From assembly GCA_964570665.1 (NCBI GenBank), contig CAZMZH010000013.1, forward strand, positions 49,798 to 113,797: a DNA stretch of 64,000 nucleotides, given 5' to 3'. The notes under the pieces are model-generated. The model did not search any database and was not told where the DNA came from. It was given only the letters and a program-made list of their open reading frames with translations. Below are positions 44,014 through 52,664 of the stretch, piece by piece (the first letter of the stretch is position 1; each line of letters opens with the position of its first letter). Source of the DNA: JAJDAT01 sp964570665. Lineage in GTDB: Bacteria; Nitrospinota; Nitrospinia; Nitrospinales; JAJDAT01. The position numbers and the translations under genes were made by a program.

Positions 44014-45219
44014 ATGAATCAAGAAATAATAACGCGTAAGACTTGCAGACTTTGTGGTTCCTCCGGTTTTGAAGATATTTTTTCTTTGGGTGACCTTTAT
44101 ATTTCTACTTTTGTCGAAAAAAAAGACGAAGGGATAAAAGCTCCTTTGGATTTAGTTCTTTGCGATAAATGTTCTCTTCTTCAGTTGCGGCATACTGCCC
44201 CAATGGAACTAATGTATTCGAGGTTTTATTGGTATAGATCGGGAGTTACGGATACTATGCGAGCCGCCCTGCGCAATATTACCGAAGAAATAGAAAGTAT
44301 TGTCGATTTAAATCAGGACGACGTCGTTTTAGATATTGGCGCAAACGACGGTACTTTGTTGAAAACCTATTCTCGGGATGGCTTAAAAAAGGTTGGTTGC
44401 GAGCCCGCCGATAACCTGATTGAACTGCTACGCGAGGAAGTTGAGTTATCAATCCATGATTTTTGGAACGCTAAGGCTTACGACTTATTAGCGGAAAAAA
44501 ATGGATTTGGCAAAGCCAAGGTGGTTACTGCCATCGGCATGTTCTATGATATGGAAGATCCAAACCAATTTGTTGCCGATGTCACTAAGGTTCTCGCGGA
44601 AGATGGAGTTTTTGTAGCCCAACTTATGTGTTTGCGCCCAATGTTAGAAAAAAACGACCTTGGGAATATTTGCCATGAGCATTTGGAATATTATACGTTG
44701 GAATCCCTGAAGTATCTTTTTGAGAATAATGGTTTGGAAATGTTTAAATTGGAAGAAAATTCAGTTAATGGCGGTAGCTATAGGATCTTCTGTCGACATT
44801 TTAAGGGCTCGGGAATCCCATTTGAAGAAACATACACTCGCTCTGATTATCACGCGTTTTTTGACCGTATAGAAAAAAATAAAAAGTTGTGTGTTGATTT
44901 CATTAAAAAAGAAGTTTCAGCTGGAAAATCTGTATATATTTACGGGGCTTCTACAAAGGGTAATACCATTCTTCAGTATTATGGTTTAGATCATAATTGG
45001 ATAAAAGCCGCAGCTGAGCGTAGTCCTGAAAAGTGGGGTAAATTCACAGTGGGTACGCAGATTCCTATTATTTCAGAAGATCAAGCTCGCGCGGACCGCC
45101 CAGATTATTTTTTAGTTCTTCCTTGGGCTTTCTTTGATGAATTTTATGTCAGAGAAGCTGCATGGCGAGAGACCGGCGGTAAGTTTATCGTTCCGCTACC
45201 GGATTTTCGAGTTGTATGA
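44014..45219 (+). CDS. sugar C-methyltransferase-like SAM-dependent enzyme with N-terminal zinc motif
   Basis: 401 residues. Cys11, Cys14, Cys50 and Cys53 form the N-terminal zinc-binding domain seen in NDP-sugar C-methyltransferases (TylC3/NovU/TcaB9 type). SAM motif VVLDIGANDGTLL (about 109-121), the GNICHEHLEYYTLESL segment with catalytic His-Glu-His, and a C-terminal domain with YIYGASTKGNTILQYYGL. It would methylate a carbon of a keto-sugar nucleotide. It overlaps the Nudix gene by 4 bases and is followed by a Gmd-like gene, so the sugar is probably GDP-linked; inferred. Confidence 0.82.
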   Translation: MNQEIITRKTCRLCGSSGFEDIFSLGDLYISTFVEKKDEGIKAPLDLVLCDKCSLLQLRHTAPMELMYSRFYWYRSGVTDTMRAALRNITEEIESIVDLNQDDVVLDIGANDGTLLKTYSRDGLKKVGCEPADNLIELLREEVELSIHDFWNAKAYDLLAEKNGFGKAKVVTAIGMFYDMEDPNQFVADVTKVLAEDGVFVAQLMCLRPMLEKNDLGNICHEHLEYYTLESLKYLFENNGLEMFKLEENSVNGGSYRIFCRHFKGSGIPFEETYTRSDYHAFFDRIEKNKKLCVDFIKKEVSAGKSVYIYGASTKGNTILQYYGLDHNWIKAAAERSPEKWGKFTVGTQIPIISEDQARADRPDYFLVLPWAFFDEFYVREAAWRETGGKFIVPLPDFRVV

Positions 45220-45659
45220 GTTTAATTCCCGAAAAAATTTATCGAAGCATTGTAGATACAATGCCCATTCTTTGTGTCGATGCTATTATTCGTAATGCAC
45301 ACGGCCAAGTTTTATTGGTAAAGAGAACTAACGAACCTCTAAAAGGCGAATGGTGGGTTCCTGGTGGAAGAGTTTATAAAGGTGAGTTATTAGAAGACTC
45401 CATCCAAAGAAAAGTTAAGGAAGAATTGGGTATCGATATTCAGATAAATGGAGTTGCCGGTTATTACGAGGATCAATTTGAAAAAAATCCTTTAAATGTT
45501 GAAAGCGGATTGCATACTTTAGGAATTGTGTTCGAAGCTACGCCGCAAAACCTCGATATCCAATTAGACAATCAAAGTGGAAGTTGGAAATTTTTTGACA
45601 ACCTTCCGACTAGATTATTCATAAAACCCTTCATGTCTTCCGTTGATACTTCTAAGTAG
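45216..45659 (+). CDS. Nudix hydrolase of the GDP-mannose mannosyl hydrolase type
   Basis: 147 residues. Nudix region GGRVYKGELLEDSIQRKVKEELG: the usual RE pair reads RK, so the signature is incomplete, as also in GDP-mannose mannosyl hydrolases (Gmm), whose box likewise lacks one glutamate. The ILCVDAIIRN start and WWVPGGRVYKGE also resemble Gmm. Gmm enzymes cleave GDP-mannose or GDP-glucose to GDP plus sugar and control the GDP-sugar pool. Overlaps the methyltransferase by 4 bases (ATGA). Confidence 0.75.
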   Translation: MSLIPEKIYRSIVDTMPILCVDAIIRNAHGQVLLVKRTNEPLKGEWWVPGGRVYKGELLEDSIQRKVKEELGIDIQINGVAGYYEDQFEKNPLNVESGLHTLGIVFEATPQNLDIQLDNQSGSWKFFDNLPTRLFIKPFMSSVDTSK

Positions 45660-45709
45660 GGATAAAAATTAACTAAAGTTTTTCATACGCAATCCATAGG
45701 AGATTTTTT

Positions 45710-46699
45710 TTGAAAAAAGCTTTGATTCTAGGAATCACAGGACAAGATGGCAGTTATCTTGCTGAAATTCTTCTTGAAAAGGGTTACGAGGTTCATGGGT
45801 TGCAAAGAAGATCCGCTACCGGAAACACTCGTAATATTGATCACTTGCTAAAAGATCAAGAAGTTTTTGAGAAAAAATTATTTTTACACCGAGGAGATTT
45901 AGCGGATGTTACTTCTCTTTTTAGAATTATTAACGAGGTTCAACCCGAAGAAATATATAACGAAGCGGACCAGGATCATGCTGGCTGGAGTTTTAGTATC
46001 ATTGATTATTCTTTGGATATCACCGGGTCGGCGGTTGGTCGTATCTTAGAAACCATTCGTCAGATAAATCCCAAAATAAAGTATTTCCAACCTTGTACTT
46101 CAAATATGTTCGGCCACGCCAAGGAACCTTTTCAAAATGAAGAAACTCCTTTTAGCCCGCAAAATCCTTACGCGTGTGGAAAAGTGTTAGCGTATATTTT
46201 ATGTAAACACTTTCGCGAAGCATATGGAATGTTTGTTTCGACTGGAATTTTTTACAACCATGAATCTCCCCGCCGGACGGAAGATTATGTGACAAGAAAA
46301 ATCACTCTTGCCGCGGCGCGAATTGCTCGGGGTAAACAAGATAAATTGGTTTTAGGCGATTTGTCCGCCTATATCGATTGGGGATATTCTAAAGAATACA
46401 TGGAAGCCGCCTGGGATATTCTTCAATTGCCGGAACCGGAAGATTTTGTGATTGCTACGGGAGAAGCTTATAGCGTTAAAGATTTTGTGGAAGAAGCTTT
46501 TAAAGTAGCGAATCTTGATTCAGAAAAATACGTAGTTTCTAATAAAAAGTTTTTTAGACCCACTGCAAACCACGTTCTTAAAGGCGATATTTCAAAAGCT
46601 CGAAAAGCGTTTGGTTTTGATCCCAAGATTAAATTCAAAGAGTTGGTTAAATTGATGGTAGAAGCCGATTTAACGCTTGTCGATAAAGAGAAGGACTAG
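45710..46699 (+). CDS. GDP-mannose 4,6-dehydratase-like short-chain dehydrogenase, altered active site
   Basis: 329 residues of extended SDR fold: G8-x2-G11-x2-G14 nucleotide loop (GITGQDGSYLAEILLEKGYEVHG is Gmd-like), Tyr154 and Lys158 of the YxxxK pair (PYACGK), and YNHESPRR as in Gmd. Differences from Gmd: where Gmd has STSELYG, this has CTSNMFG, so the catalytic Glu is Asn132, and the usual NLAAQSHV region reads YNEADQDHAGWSF. Thr130 and Tyr/Lys are kept, so redox at C4 should be possible, but dehydration of GDP-mannose may not be. It could be a GDP-sugar 4-oxidase/epimerase-type enzyme or a diverged dehydratase. ATG is replaced by TTG at 45710; GGAG lies upstream. Confidence 0.7.
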   Translation: MKKALILGITGQDGSYLAEILLEKGYEVHGLQRRSATGNTRNIDHLLKDQEVFEKKLFLHRGDLADVTSLFRIINEVQPEEIYNEADQDHAGWSFSIIDYSLDITGSAVGRILETIRQINPKIKYFQPCTSNMFGHAKEPFQNEETPFSPQNPYACGKVLAYILCKHFREAYGMFVSTGIFYNHESPRRTEDYVTRKITLAAARIARGKQDKLVLGDLSAYIDWGYSKEYMEAAWDILQLPEPEDFVIATGEAYSVKDFVEEAFKVANLDSEKYVVSNKKFFRPTANHVLKGDISKARKAFGFDPKIKFKELVKLMVEADLTLVDKEKD

Positions 46700-47431
46700 A
46701 TGCTTTCCATTATACTGCCAACATATAACGAATCTGGCAACATTGCCAGGATGATTGAACGCATTATGAAAGAGGTGACTTTACCTTTAGAAGTCATCGT
46801 AGTGGATGACGATTCTCCAGATAAAACATGGGAGGTTGCTGAAGAAACCCAAAAAACTTATCCAAATGTAAGGGTATTGAGAAGGATTGGAAAGAGCGGT
46901 CTTACCTCCGCTATTGTTGACGGTATAAAAATGGCTAAAGGGGACGTTTTTGTCTGGATGGATGCGGACTTATCAATTCCTCCTTCAAAAATTCCAGAGC
47001 TAATGGAAAAAATTGACGAAGGAAACGATGTTGTCATCGCTTCCCGTTACGTAGTTGGAGGGGGAACCGTAATTATAGAGAAGGAAGACGATTCGTTGGT
47101 TTTGGTTATCTTGAGCTTTGTTTTGAACTGGTTTATCCAAAGAGTTCTAGATCCTAGAATACATGATTATACCAGTGGATTTATTGCCGTTCGCAAACGA
47201 GTTACCGACCGTATTGAGATAAAAGGAGACCATGGGGAATACTTTATCAGCCTAACTTATAAAGCTCTAAAAGATGGTTTTAAAGTCGTAGAAATTCCCT
47301 ATATTCTTGGCGCCAGGGATTATGGAGTGTCCAAAACCGGAACCCGTTGGTGGCATTACTTCCAGAAAGGGTTTAAGTATTTGGGAGTGACTCTTTCCAT
47401 GTTGTTTTATCGCGGTAGGCCTATTAAATAA
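46700..47431 (+). CDS. glycosyltransferase family 2, polyprenol-phosphate mannose synthase-like
   Basis: 243 residues. GT-A fold: IILPTYNESGNIARMIER, VIVVDDDSPDKTWEV (nucleotide binding), the DXD-like VWMDADLSIPP and the later TSGFIAVRK. Matches dolichol/polyprenol monophosphomannose synthase (DPM1) type in size; a weak hydrophobic stretch (about 133-148) is present but no C-terminal membrane helices. It starts at the base after the Gmd-like stop. It would move the GDP-sugar product to polyprenyl phosphate, the lipid-linked donor that GT-C enzymes such as the divergent TPR proteins need; that connection is inferred. Confidence 0.82.
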   Translation: MLSIILPTYNESGNIARMIERIMKEVTLPLEVIVVDDDSPDKTWEVAEETQKTYPNVRVLRRIGKSGLTSAIVDGIKMAKGDVFVWMDADLSIPPSKIPELMEKIDEGNDVVIASRYVVGGGTVIIEKEDDSLVLVILSFVLNWFIQRVLDPRIHDYTSGFIAVRKRVTDRIEIKGDHGEYFISLTYKALKDGFKVVEIPYILGARDYGVSKTGTRWWHYFQKGFKYLGVTLSMLFYRGRPIK

Positions 47432-47496
47432 TTTTTTTTGCCCTGTTTTTTATAAATTCCATCTAGTGAATTAGTCGTTTTTCGTTAGCTGTAAAA

Positions 47497-47505
47497 TGCT
47501 ATAAT
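47497..47505 (+). promoter_or_regulatory. extended -10 promoter for tmRNA
   Basis: TGCTATAAT (extended -10 TG-N-TATAAT). The -35 region upstream is poor, as is allowed with an extended -10. Transcription would begin near 47512, about 22 bases before the mature tmRNA 5' end. Confidence 0.55.
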
Positions 47506-47533
47506 TAAATAACGCATGAATCGATATTCTATT

Positions 47534-47888
47534 GGGGGCGACCTGGCTTCGACGGGAGTAAAGAGACCCTGGTTGCATGCACGGGATACCGTTGGCCCGT
47601 TAAAAAACGGTAACATCATAATTGCTAACGATTATGACATCGCTGTAGCAGCTTAAATCCTGCTACCGTTCTCTCCTTCTTTCGTCCGTAAGGGGGAAGC
47701 GAACGTTATAAAACGGACTGGCTAGATTTGTGAGCCTTGGGCAAATTTGGCGAGATTTTTGAAAGGCTGGCTCAGATTGAATCCTGTTCGTGGGAGTTGA
47801 TTAGAGCGAGATCCTAAAACACGAAATAAGCATGTAGATGCCTTGCGTTAAAGACTTTCGGACGGGGGTTCGATTCCCCCCGCCTCCA
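47534..47888 (+). ncRNA. ssrA: transfer-messenger RNA
   Basis: One-piece tmRNA of about 355 bases. 5' acceptor GGGGGCG pairs with CGCCTCC at 47881-47887, discriminator A 47888, CCA not encoded; tRNA-like T arm GGGGGTTCGATTCCCCC near the 3' end and GCGACCTGGCTTCGACGGG near the 5' end. The tag reading frame is 47624-47656: ANDYDIAVAA then TAA. It rescues stalled ribosomes with SmpB. Confidence 0.97.
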
Positions 47889-47904
47889 CTTTGATATAAA
47901 AAAA

Positions 47905-47935
47905 GGGCCTAGCATATTTGCTAGGCCCTTTTTTT
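47905..47935. terminator. bidirectional rho-independent terminator between ssrA and rimO
   Basis: Perfect 10-base-pair stem GGGCCTAGCA / TGCTAGGCCC (47905-47914, 47919-47928), loop TATT, A run on the left and seven T on the right, so it can end transcription of ssrA (plus) and of rimO (minus). Confidence 0.95.
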
Positions 47936-48006
47936 ATTTTTTAGATTCGCAGTTACTCGAGTATTTAATAGGAAATTCGCTTAATTGTAGTTGGGTGGGT
48001 TTAAAA

Positions 48007-49350
48007 TCAAATTACCGGTTCGGTTTCCAATACTTTTGCGACTAAATCGTATTCCAAAGCTCGTTCGATACGCATTGGAAGGATTTGACCCGGTATTACT
48101 TCGCTTTCCTCTATTATAATTTGACCGTCTATTTCTGGGGCTTGGAAAGCGGCCCTACCAGTCATCAGAAAACTTTCTTCTTCTAGGCCTTCAACTAAGA
48201 TTGGATATGTCTTTCCTATTTTTTTCTGATTTTTACGAAAAGAAATTTCTTTTTGAATTCTCATTAATTCATTTTTTCTTTCTTCGGCTATTTCTGAAGG
48301 TACTTTGTCCAAATAATCGAAAGCGGCGGTACCCTCTTCGTCTGAGTATGTAAAAATTCCTACATGATCAAATTCCGCCTCTTCTAAAAATTCTGCCAAT
48401 TTTTGAAAGCTTTCTTCCGTTTCCCCAGGAAAGCCAACAATAAATGTTGTTCGCAAAGTGATATCGGGAATCTTATTTCTACAGTTTTCAATCATATCTC
48501 TTACGAGAGTTTCAGTTTCTTGCCGTTTCATTAATTTCAACATTTCGTTGTCAATGTGTTGAAGCGGAACGTCGATATAATTACAGACTTTTTCTTCGTC
48601 GCGAATATTTTTAAGAAGATCGTCGTTGATCAAAGTCGGATAACAATAAAGTAATCTGAGCCAATCAACTCCTTCCACTTTTGCTAATTCCCTAAGGAGT
48701 TGGGTTAAACCATTTTTTAGTCCTAAGTCGTTTCCATATAAAGTGGTGACTTGCGATACCAGATTGAATTCGCGCACTCCCTTTAACGTTAAGGAAGCGG
48801 TTTCTTCTACGATGGATTCGATAGTTCGACTGCGGAAAGCCCCTCTAATTTTCGGGATATAGCAGAAGGCACATTTGAAGGAACAGCCTTCTCCTATTTT
48901 TAAATAGGTGGAGTAAAAAGGAGTGATTAATTCTCTTTGACCATAGGATTCGAAATATTCAGGGATAATAGTTGGTTTTCGGTCCTCGTCGGAATTTGAA
49001 GATTCTTTTTCTAAAAGATTTTTAAGTTGTGGATAACCGTCAACTCCCATCAACAAGTCGATTTCTGGAATTTCATTGATTAATTCTTCTCCATATCTTT
49101 GGGAAAGGCAGCCGGTAACGACTAGTTTGGAGCATTTACCATCGATCTTCATTTGCGCCATTTCAAAAATGGCATCGATAGATTCTTTTTTAGATGATTC
49201 TATAAAGCCGCAAGTGTTGACTATGAGAACATCGGCGTCTTCATTGGCCGCAGTCCATTCATAACCATTTTTTAATAAATCGCCTAAGGCTAACTCCGTA
49301 TCCACAGTATTCTTAGGGCATCCCAAACTCACCATTCCTATTTTTTTCAT
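48007..49350 (-). CDS. rimO: ribosomal protein S12 methylthiotransferase
   Basis: 447 residues, MiaB/RimO family. N-terminal MTTase domain with Cys residues binding the first iron-sulfur cluster (SLGCPKN, NTCGFIE, GCLSQRY), radical SAM motif CSFKCAFC (CX3CX2C), and a C-terminal TRAM domain (about 370-445). The RimO-typical GEGCSFKCAFC and IRGAFRSR separate it from MiaB. Modifies Asp88 of S12. Ends by the shared terminator with ssrA. Confidence 0.94.
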   Translation of the reverse strand: MKKIGMVSLGCPKNTVDTELALGDLLKNGYEWTAANEDADVLIVNTCGFIESSKKESIDAIFEMAQMKIDGKCSKLVVTGCLSQRYGEELINEIPEIDLLMGVDGYPQLKNLLEKESSNSDEDRKPTIIPEYFESYGQRELITPFYSTYLKIGEGCSFKCAFCYIPKIRGAFRSRTIESIVEETASLTLKGVREFNLVSQVTTLYGNDLGLKNGLTQLLRELAKVEGVDWLRLLYCYPTLINDDLLKNIRDEEKVCNYIDVPLQHIDNEMLKLMKRQETETLVRDMIENCRNKIPDITLRTTFIVGFPGETEESFQKLAEFLEEAEFDHVGIFTYSDEEGTAAFDYLDKVPSEIAEERKNELMRIQKEISFRKNQKKIGKTYPILVEGLEEESFLMTGRAAFQAPEIDGQIIIEESEVIPGQILPMRIERALEYDLVAKVLETEPVI

Positions 49351-49406
49351 TCAGCCTCTATTTTACAAAGTCTTTTAAAATATATTAAAATCAGAAGTTT
49401 TTGATT

Positions 49407-50018
49407 TTAACTTTCGTCTATTTTTTTCTTCATCTTTTTGATCAGCTCTGAGTACCCTTTAGAACGAATCACTTTTTTAAATTGAGATCTTAGGTTATTC
49501 CGCATGCTGATGCCATCAAGAATTACATCGTTAATGCGCCAATTTTCACCATTGGAATAAAGGGAAAAGTCTATATCGATTTCGCCTTGATCGGGACTGG
49601 TGACGGATACAGGCACCAACGCTTTGCTTTGTTCAATCTCAGGGTTTAAGAACTTTATTTTAAGATTGGCAAAAAATTGAGCCGAACTGGGAAAGGCGAT
49701 TTTAACAAAAACTTGACTTAGAAGCGAGACAAAGGATTTTTGTTCTTCAGGAGTTCGTTCTTTCCAATATTTACCTAAGGTTTTTTGGCTCACCTTTTCT
49801 AAATCCATTAGCCGGAGCGCTTTTTGAGACGAGACACGGTTTGTTTCGATTTGTTGTTTAGAAATGCCTTTTCCCTTTTTTATTTTTTCTATCGAGCTAA
49901 GCAACTCTTTTACGGTTTGTTCTGGATTCAAATTAGCTCCCTTGGCTAAGGCGAAACCTGGGTATAAGGAAAGGATGAAAAAAATGATAAGAGCTTTTAA
50001 TATTTTTTTGTGGGTCAT
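49407..50018 (-). CDS. mlaC: MlaC-family periplasmic phospholipid carrier
   Basis: About 203 residues from ATG 50018, which follows AGACAAAAA and gives a classic signal peptide (KKILKALIIFFILSLYPGFALA); an upstream in-frame ATG at 50051 would add 11 residues before it. The mature domain has the MlaC pattern: KELLSSIEK, LEKVSQKTLGKYWKERTPEEQKSFVSLLSQ, then ENWRINDVILDGISM. MlaC shuttles phospholipid between the outer membrane and MlaFEDB. It lies 30 kb from mlaEFD, so the system is split. Next gene on this strand is rimO. Confidence 0.9.
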   Translation of the reverse strand: MTHKKILKALIIFFILSLYPGFALAKGANLNPEQTVKELLSSIEKIKKGKGISKQQIETNRVSSQKALRLMDLEKVSQKTLGKYWKERTPEEQKSFVSLLSQVFVKIAFPSSAQFFANLKIKFLNPEIEQSKALVPVSVTSPDQGEIDIDFSLYSNGENWRINDVILDGISMRNNLRSQFKKVIRSKGYSELIKKMKKKIDES

Positions 50019-50174
50019 TTTTTGTCTCGTAATATCGTTCTCAAAATACAATAACTACAAATAAATCCATGAATTAAGATTTCTTTATTAGTATTATAAT
50101 AAAGAATATTCCGCTATGTAAGCGATATTGTGTCATATGGAATGGTTCCCAGTTTCTTTATTTGGCAATAACTC

Positions 50175-50939
50175 ATGATTACGACAGAACCGGTAGCCCA
50201 TTTGAAAAAAATATTGATTCTCATTGTGTTTTTAGTTTTGGTAGGAACGCCTAGAATTGTTGTAGCTAATCAATCTAATTTTTTAGCTTCTAGCTCAGAA
50301 GTTGATGATTCATTTCAATATTTGGAGGATCTGAGAAATAGTATAAAAAGATCTTTACAAAAAGCCCCTAATTCCTGGAAACTCTATTGGCGATTGGCCC
50401 GAGTTCAGTTCTATCTTGGAAATCGATCTGCGAACGAAGAAGAACAAAAGAATCTTTATACTTTGTGCATACAAAATGCAGAGAGATCTATTGAACTTAA
50501 CTCAGAATCTGTTGGCGGGAATTATTTTAACGCAGTATGTTCTGGTAAGATGGGGCAATTAAATGGGATTTGGAGTTCATTTTCTATGATTTCTGAGTTT
50601 AGAGAGCAAATGCAACGCACCGTTCAATTAGATCCGAAATTTGAGTTTGGCGGTCCTCACCGCGCATTGGGTAAGCTCTTTCATGATCTGCCATTTTTTT
50701 TGGGCGGAGACTTAAAGCAATCCATTGAACATTTAAAACTTGCGGTTAAACTGGGGCCGGAATATTCAGATAATTATTACTATCTTGCAGAATCATTATT
50801 TGACGCTGAAGAATATAAATCAGCCGAATCCGCATTATCGGTTTATCTAGAAAAAAGCCGCAACGAAAAAGACGCCAATCAAAAAAGAGAACGCGCCGCA
50901 GATTTTCTTCAGCAAATTAAAATGATCCTCCAGCATTAG
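50175..50939 (+). CDS. TPR protein of the TRAP-transporter TatT type
   Basis: 254 residues with a signal peptide (HLKKILILIVFLVLVGTP). The rest is helical repeats, with GGPHRALGKLFHDLPFFLGGDLKQSIEHLKLAVKLGPEYSDNYYYLAE matching TRAP-transporter T-component (TatT) proteins in length and this motif. It would be periplasmic, with a role in solute uptake or a general scaffold. No TRAP transporter gene is adjacent. recN begins 8 bases after its stop. Confidence 0.65.
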   Translation: MITTEPVAHLKKILILIVFLVLVGTPRIVVANQSNFLASSSEVDDSFQYLEDLRNSIKRSLQKAPNSWKLYWRLARVQFYLGNRSANEEEQKNLYTLCIQNAERSIELNSESVGGNYFNAVCSGKMGQLNGIWSSFSMISEFREQMQRTVQLDPKFEFGGPHRALGKLFHDLPFFLGGDLKQSIEHLKLAVKLGPEYSDNYYYLAESLFDAEEYKSAESALSVYLEKSRNEKDANQKRERAADFLQQIKMILQH

Positions 50940-50946
50940 CCTATCT

Positions 50947-52644
50947 ATGCTCAAAGAATTACGTATTTCTAACATTGCGATAATAGAGAAATTACAAGTC
51001 GAATTTCGAGAAGGTCTCAATGTCCTAACTGGCGAAACCGGGGCGGGAAAATCGATTATTATAGACGCTCTAAATCTCGCATTAGGAGGTAGGGCCGATA
51101 ATGATATGATCCGTTCCGGACAAACGACTGCGTCAGTTGAAGCTTTATTTTATTCTGAAGATCCCGATCTCCTTGGTTTATTAGAAGATTTAGGAGTTGA
51201 GAAGGAGGATAATCAGATCATTATTAAGCGAATTATTTCCAGCAAAGATAAGAATCGAAATTTTATCAATGGAGGCAATATCACCGTTGGCGTTTTATCC
51301 CAGATTGGTCAAAACTTGGTTGATATACATGGGCAACACGATCATCAAACTTTGCTGCAACCTATGCGGCATCTTGAGATGTTAGACGCTTATGGAAAAC
51401 TTACAAATGATAGAAAAAAACTTGCCACTCAATATAGCGATTATTTATCGGTTTGTAAGCAAATTCAGTCTTTGGAGTCTAGCGAGCGAGAAAGGTTACA
51501 GAGAGAGGATTTGCTTCGATTTCAATTAGAAGAAATTGATCGAGCCGAGCTGTCTGAAGGAGAAGAAGAAAAGTTAAAAGCGGAATTAAAAAGGCTTTCC
51601 AATTTTGAAACGATCCGTCAAAACTTAAGCAACGCCTTAGGCTGCCTTTCTGAAGAAGAGGGTTCTATTCTTGAGAGACTGCGTATTGTTGAAAAAGAAT
51701 TAGGAACTCTTGAGGTTATAGATTCTGAAACGGAATCTTTTTGCAAACAAGCTCAAAACATTTTCTACGAAGCGGAAGATTTAGTGGAAAAACTTTCTTC
51801 TTATGCCCATTCCATTGAATTTGATCCAGAACGCCTCTCCGAGATGGAAGATCGATTTGCGGAAATTAATGAGTTAAAAAGGAAATATGGCAATAATATT
51901 GAAGTTATTTTGTCCTATCGAGAGGAAATTAGCGAAGAACTAGAAACTCTTTCCTCGTCTCAAGAAGAAGGAGAATTATTAAAATCCAAGCGCTTTGATT
52001 TGGAAAAATCTCTAAGTAAACAGGCGATCAAACTGGCTGAAAAAAGAGAAGCGACGGCTGCAGAGTTAAAAAAGAAACTGGAAAAAGAGCTTCGAGATTT
52101 AAATATGAAAAAGGCTTGCATCGAAGTGTTGTTTCGATATGAAGAAGGAGGGTTCATAGAGTTTCGCAATAAAAAAACAAAGCTAACCGCTTTGGGCCTA
52201 GGTAATATGGAGTTTACGTTTTCTTCTAATCCTGGCGAAACGCCTAAGCCATTATCAAAAATTGCTTCTGGGGGAGAACTTTCGCGAGTCGCTTTAGCTT
52301 TAAAAACTATATTAAATAAACAAGACCCGGTTCCGGTTTTGGTTTTTGACGAAGTGGATACTGGCGTAGGAGGACCCACTGCGGAAAGGATTGGAACGAA
52401 ACTCCTTAATCTAGCGAAAACTAAACAAGCTTTATGTATTACGCATTTGCCGCAAATTGCGGGAATGGGTAACGCCCATTTTTCAATTTCTAAGGAAGCT
52501 GCCGACCGCACGCGGGTGCAGATCCGCGAATTAGATTACGATCAAAGAGTAGAGGAAATTGCCCGCATGTCGGGAGGAGAAAAGGTAACGGATACTGCTA
52601 GAAATTACGCCCGGGAAATGATTAAAGGTAAATCAAAAAATTGA
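50947..52644 (+). CDS. recN: DNA repair ATPase RecN
   Basis: 565 residues, SMC-like ABC ATPase for double-strand-break repair. Walker A GETGAGKSIIIDALNLALGG (about 28-47), long coiled coil (about 155-400), signature ASGGELSRVALALK, Walker B VLVFDEVDTGVGG and the final CITHLPQIA H-loop. Overall length usual for RecN. Confidence 0.96.
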   Translation: MLKELRISNIAIIEKLQVEFREGLNVLTGETGAGKSIIIDALNLALGGRADNDMIRSGQTTASVEALFYSEDPDLLGLLEDLGVEKEDNQIIIKRIISSKDKNRNFINGGNITVGVLSQIGQNLVDIHGQHDHQTLLQPMRHLEMLDAYGKLTNDRKKLATQYSDYLSVCKQIQSLESSERERLQREDLLRFQLEEIDRAELSEGEEEKLKAELKRLSNFETIRQNLSNALGCLSEEEGSILERLRIVEKELGTLEVIDSETESFCKQAQNIFYEAEDLVEKLSSYAHSIEFDPERLSEMEDRFAEINELKRKYGNNIEVILSYREEISEELETLSSSQEEGELLKSKRFDLEKSLSKQAIKLAEKREATAAELKKKLEKELRDLNMKKACIEVLFRYEEGGFIEFRNKKTKLTALGLGNMEFTFSSNPGETPKPLSKIASGGELSRVALALKTILNKQDPVPVLVFDEVDTGVGGPTAERIGTKLLNLAKTKQALCITHLPQIAGMGNAHFSISKEAADRTRVQIRELDYDQRVEEIARMSGGEKVTDTARNYAREMIKGKSKN

Positions 52645-52664
52645 ATCATAAAGTTGAAAGCGCG

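Noticed and set aside
51960..52511. 183-codon open frame antisense to recN
   Set aside because: Opposite to the conserved RecN ATPase region; no independent evidence of coding.
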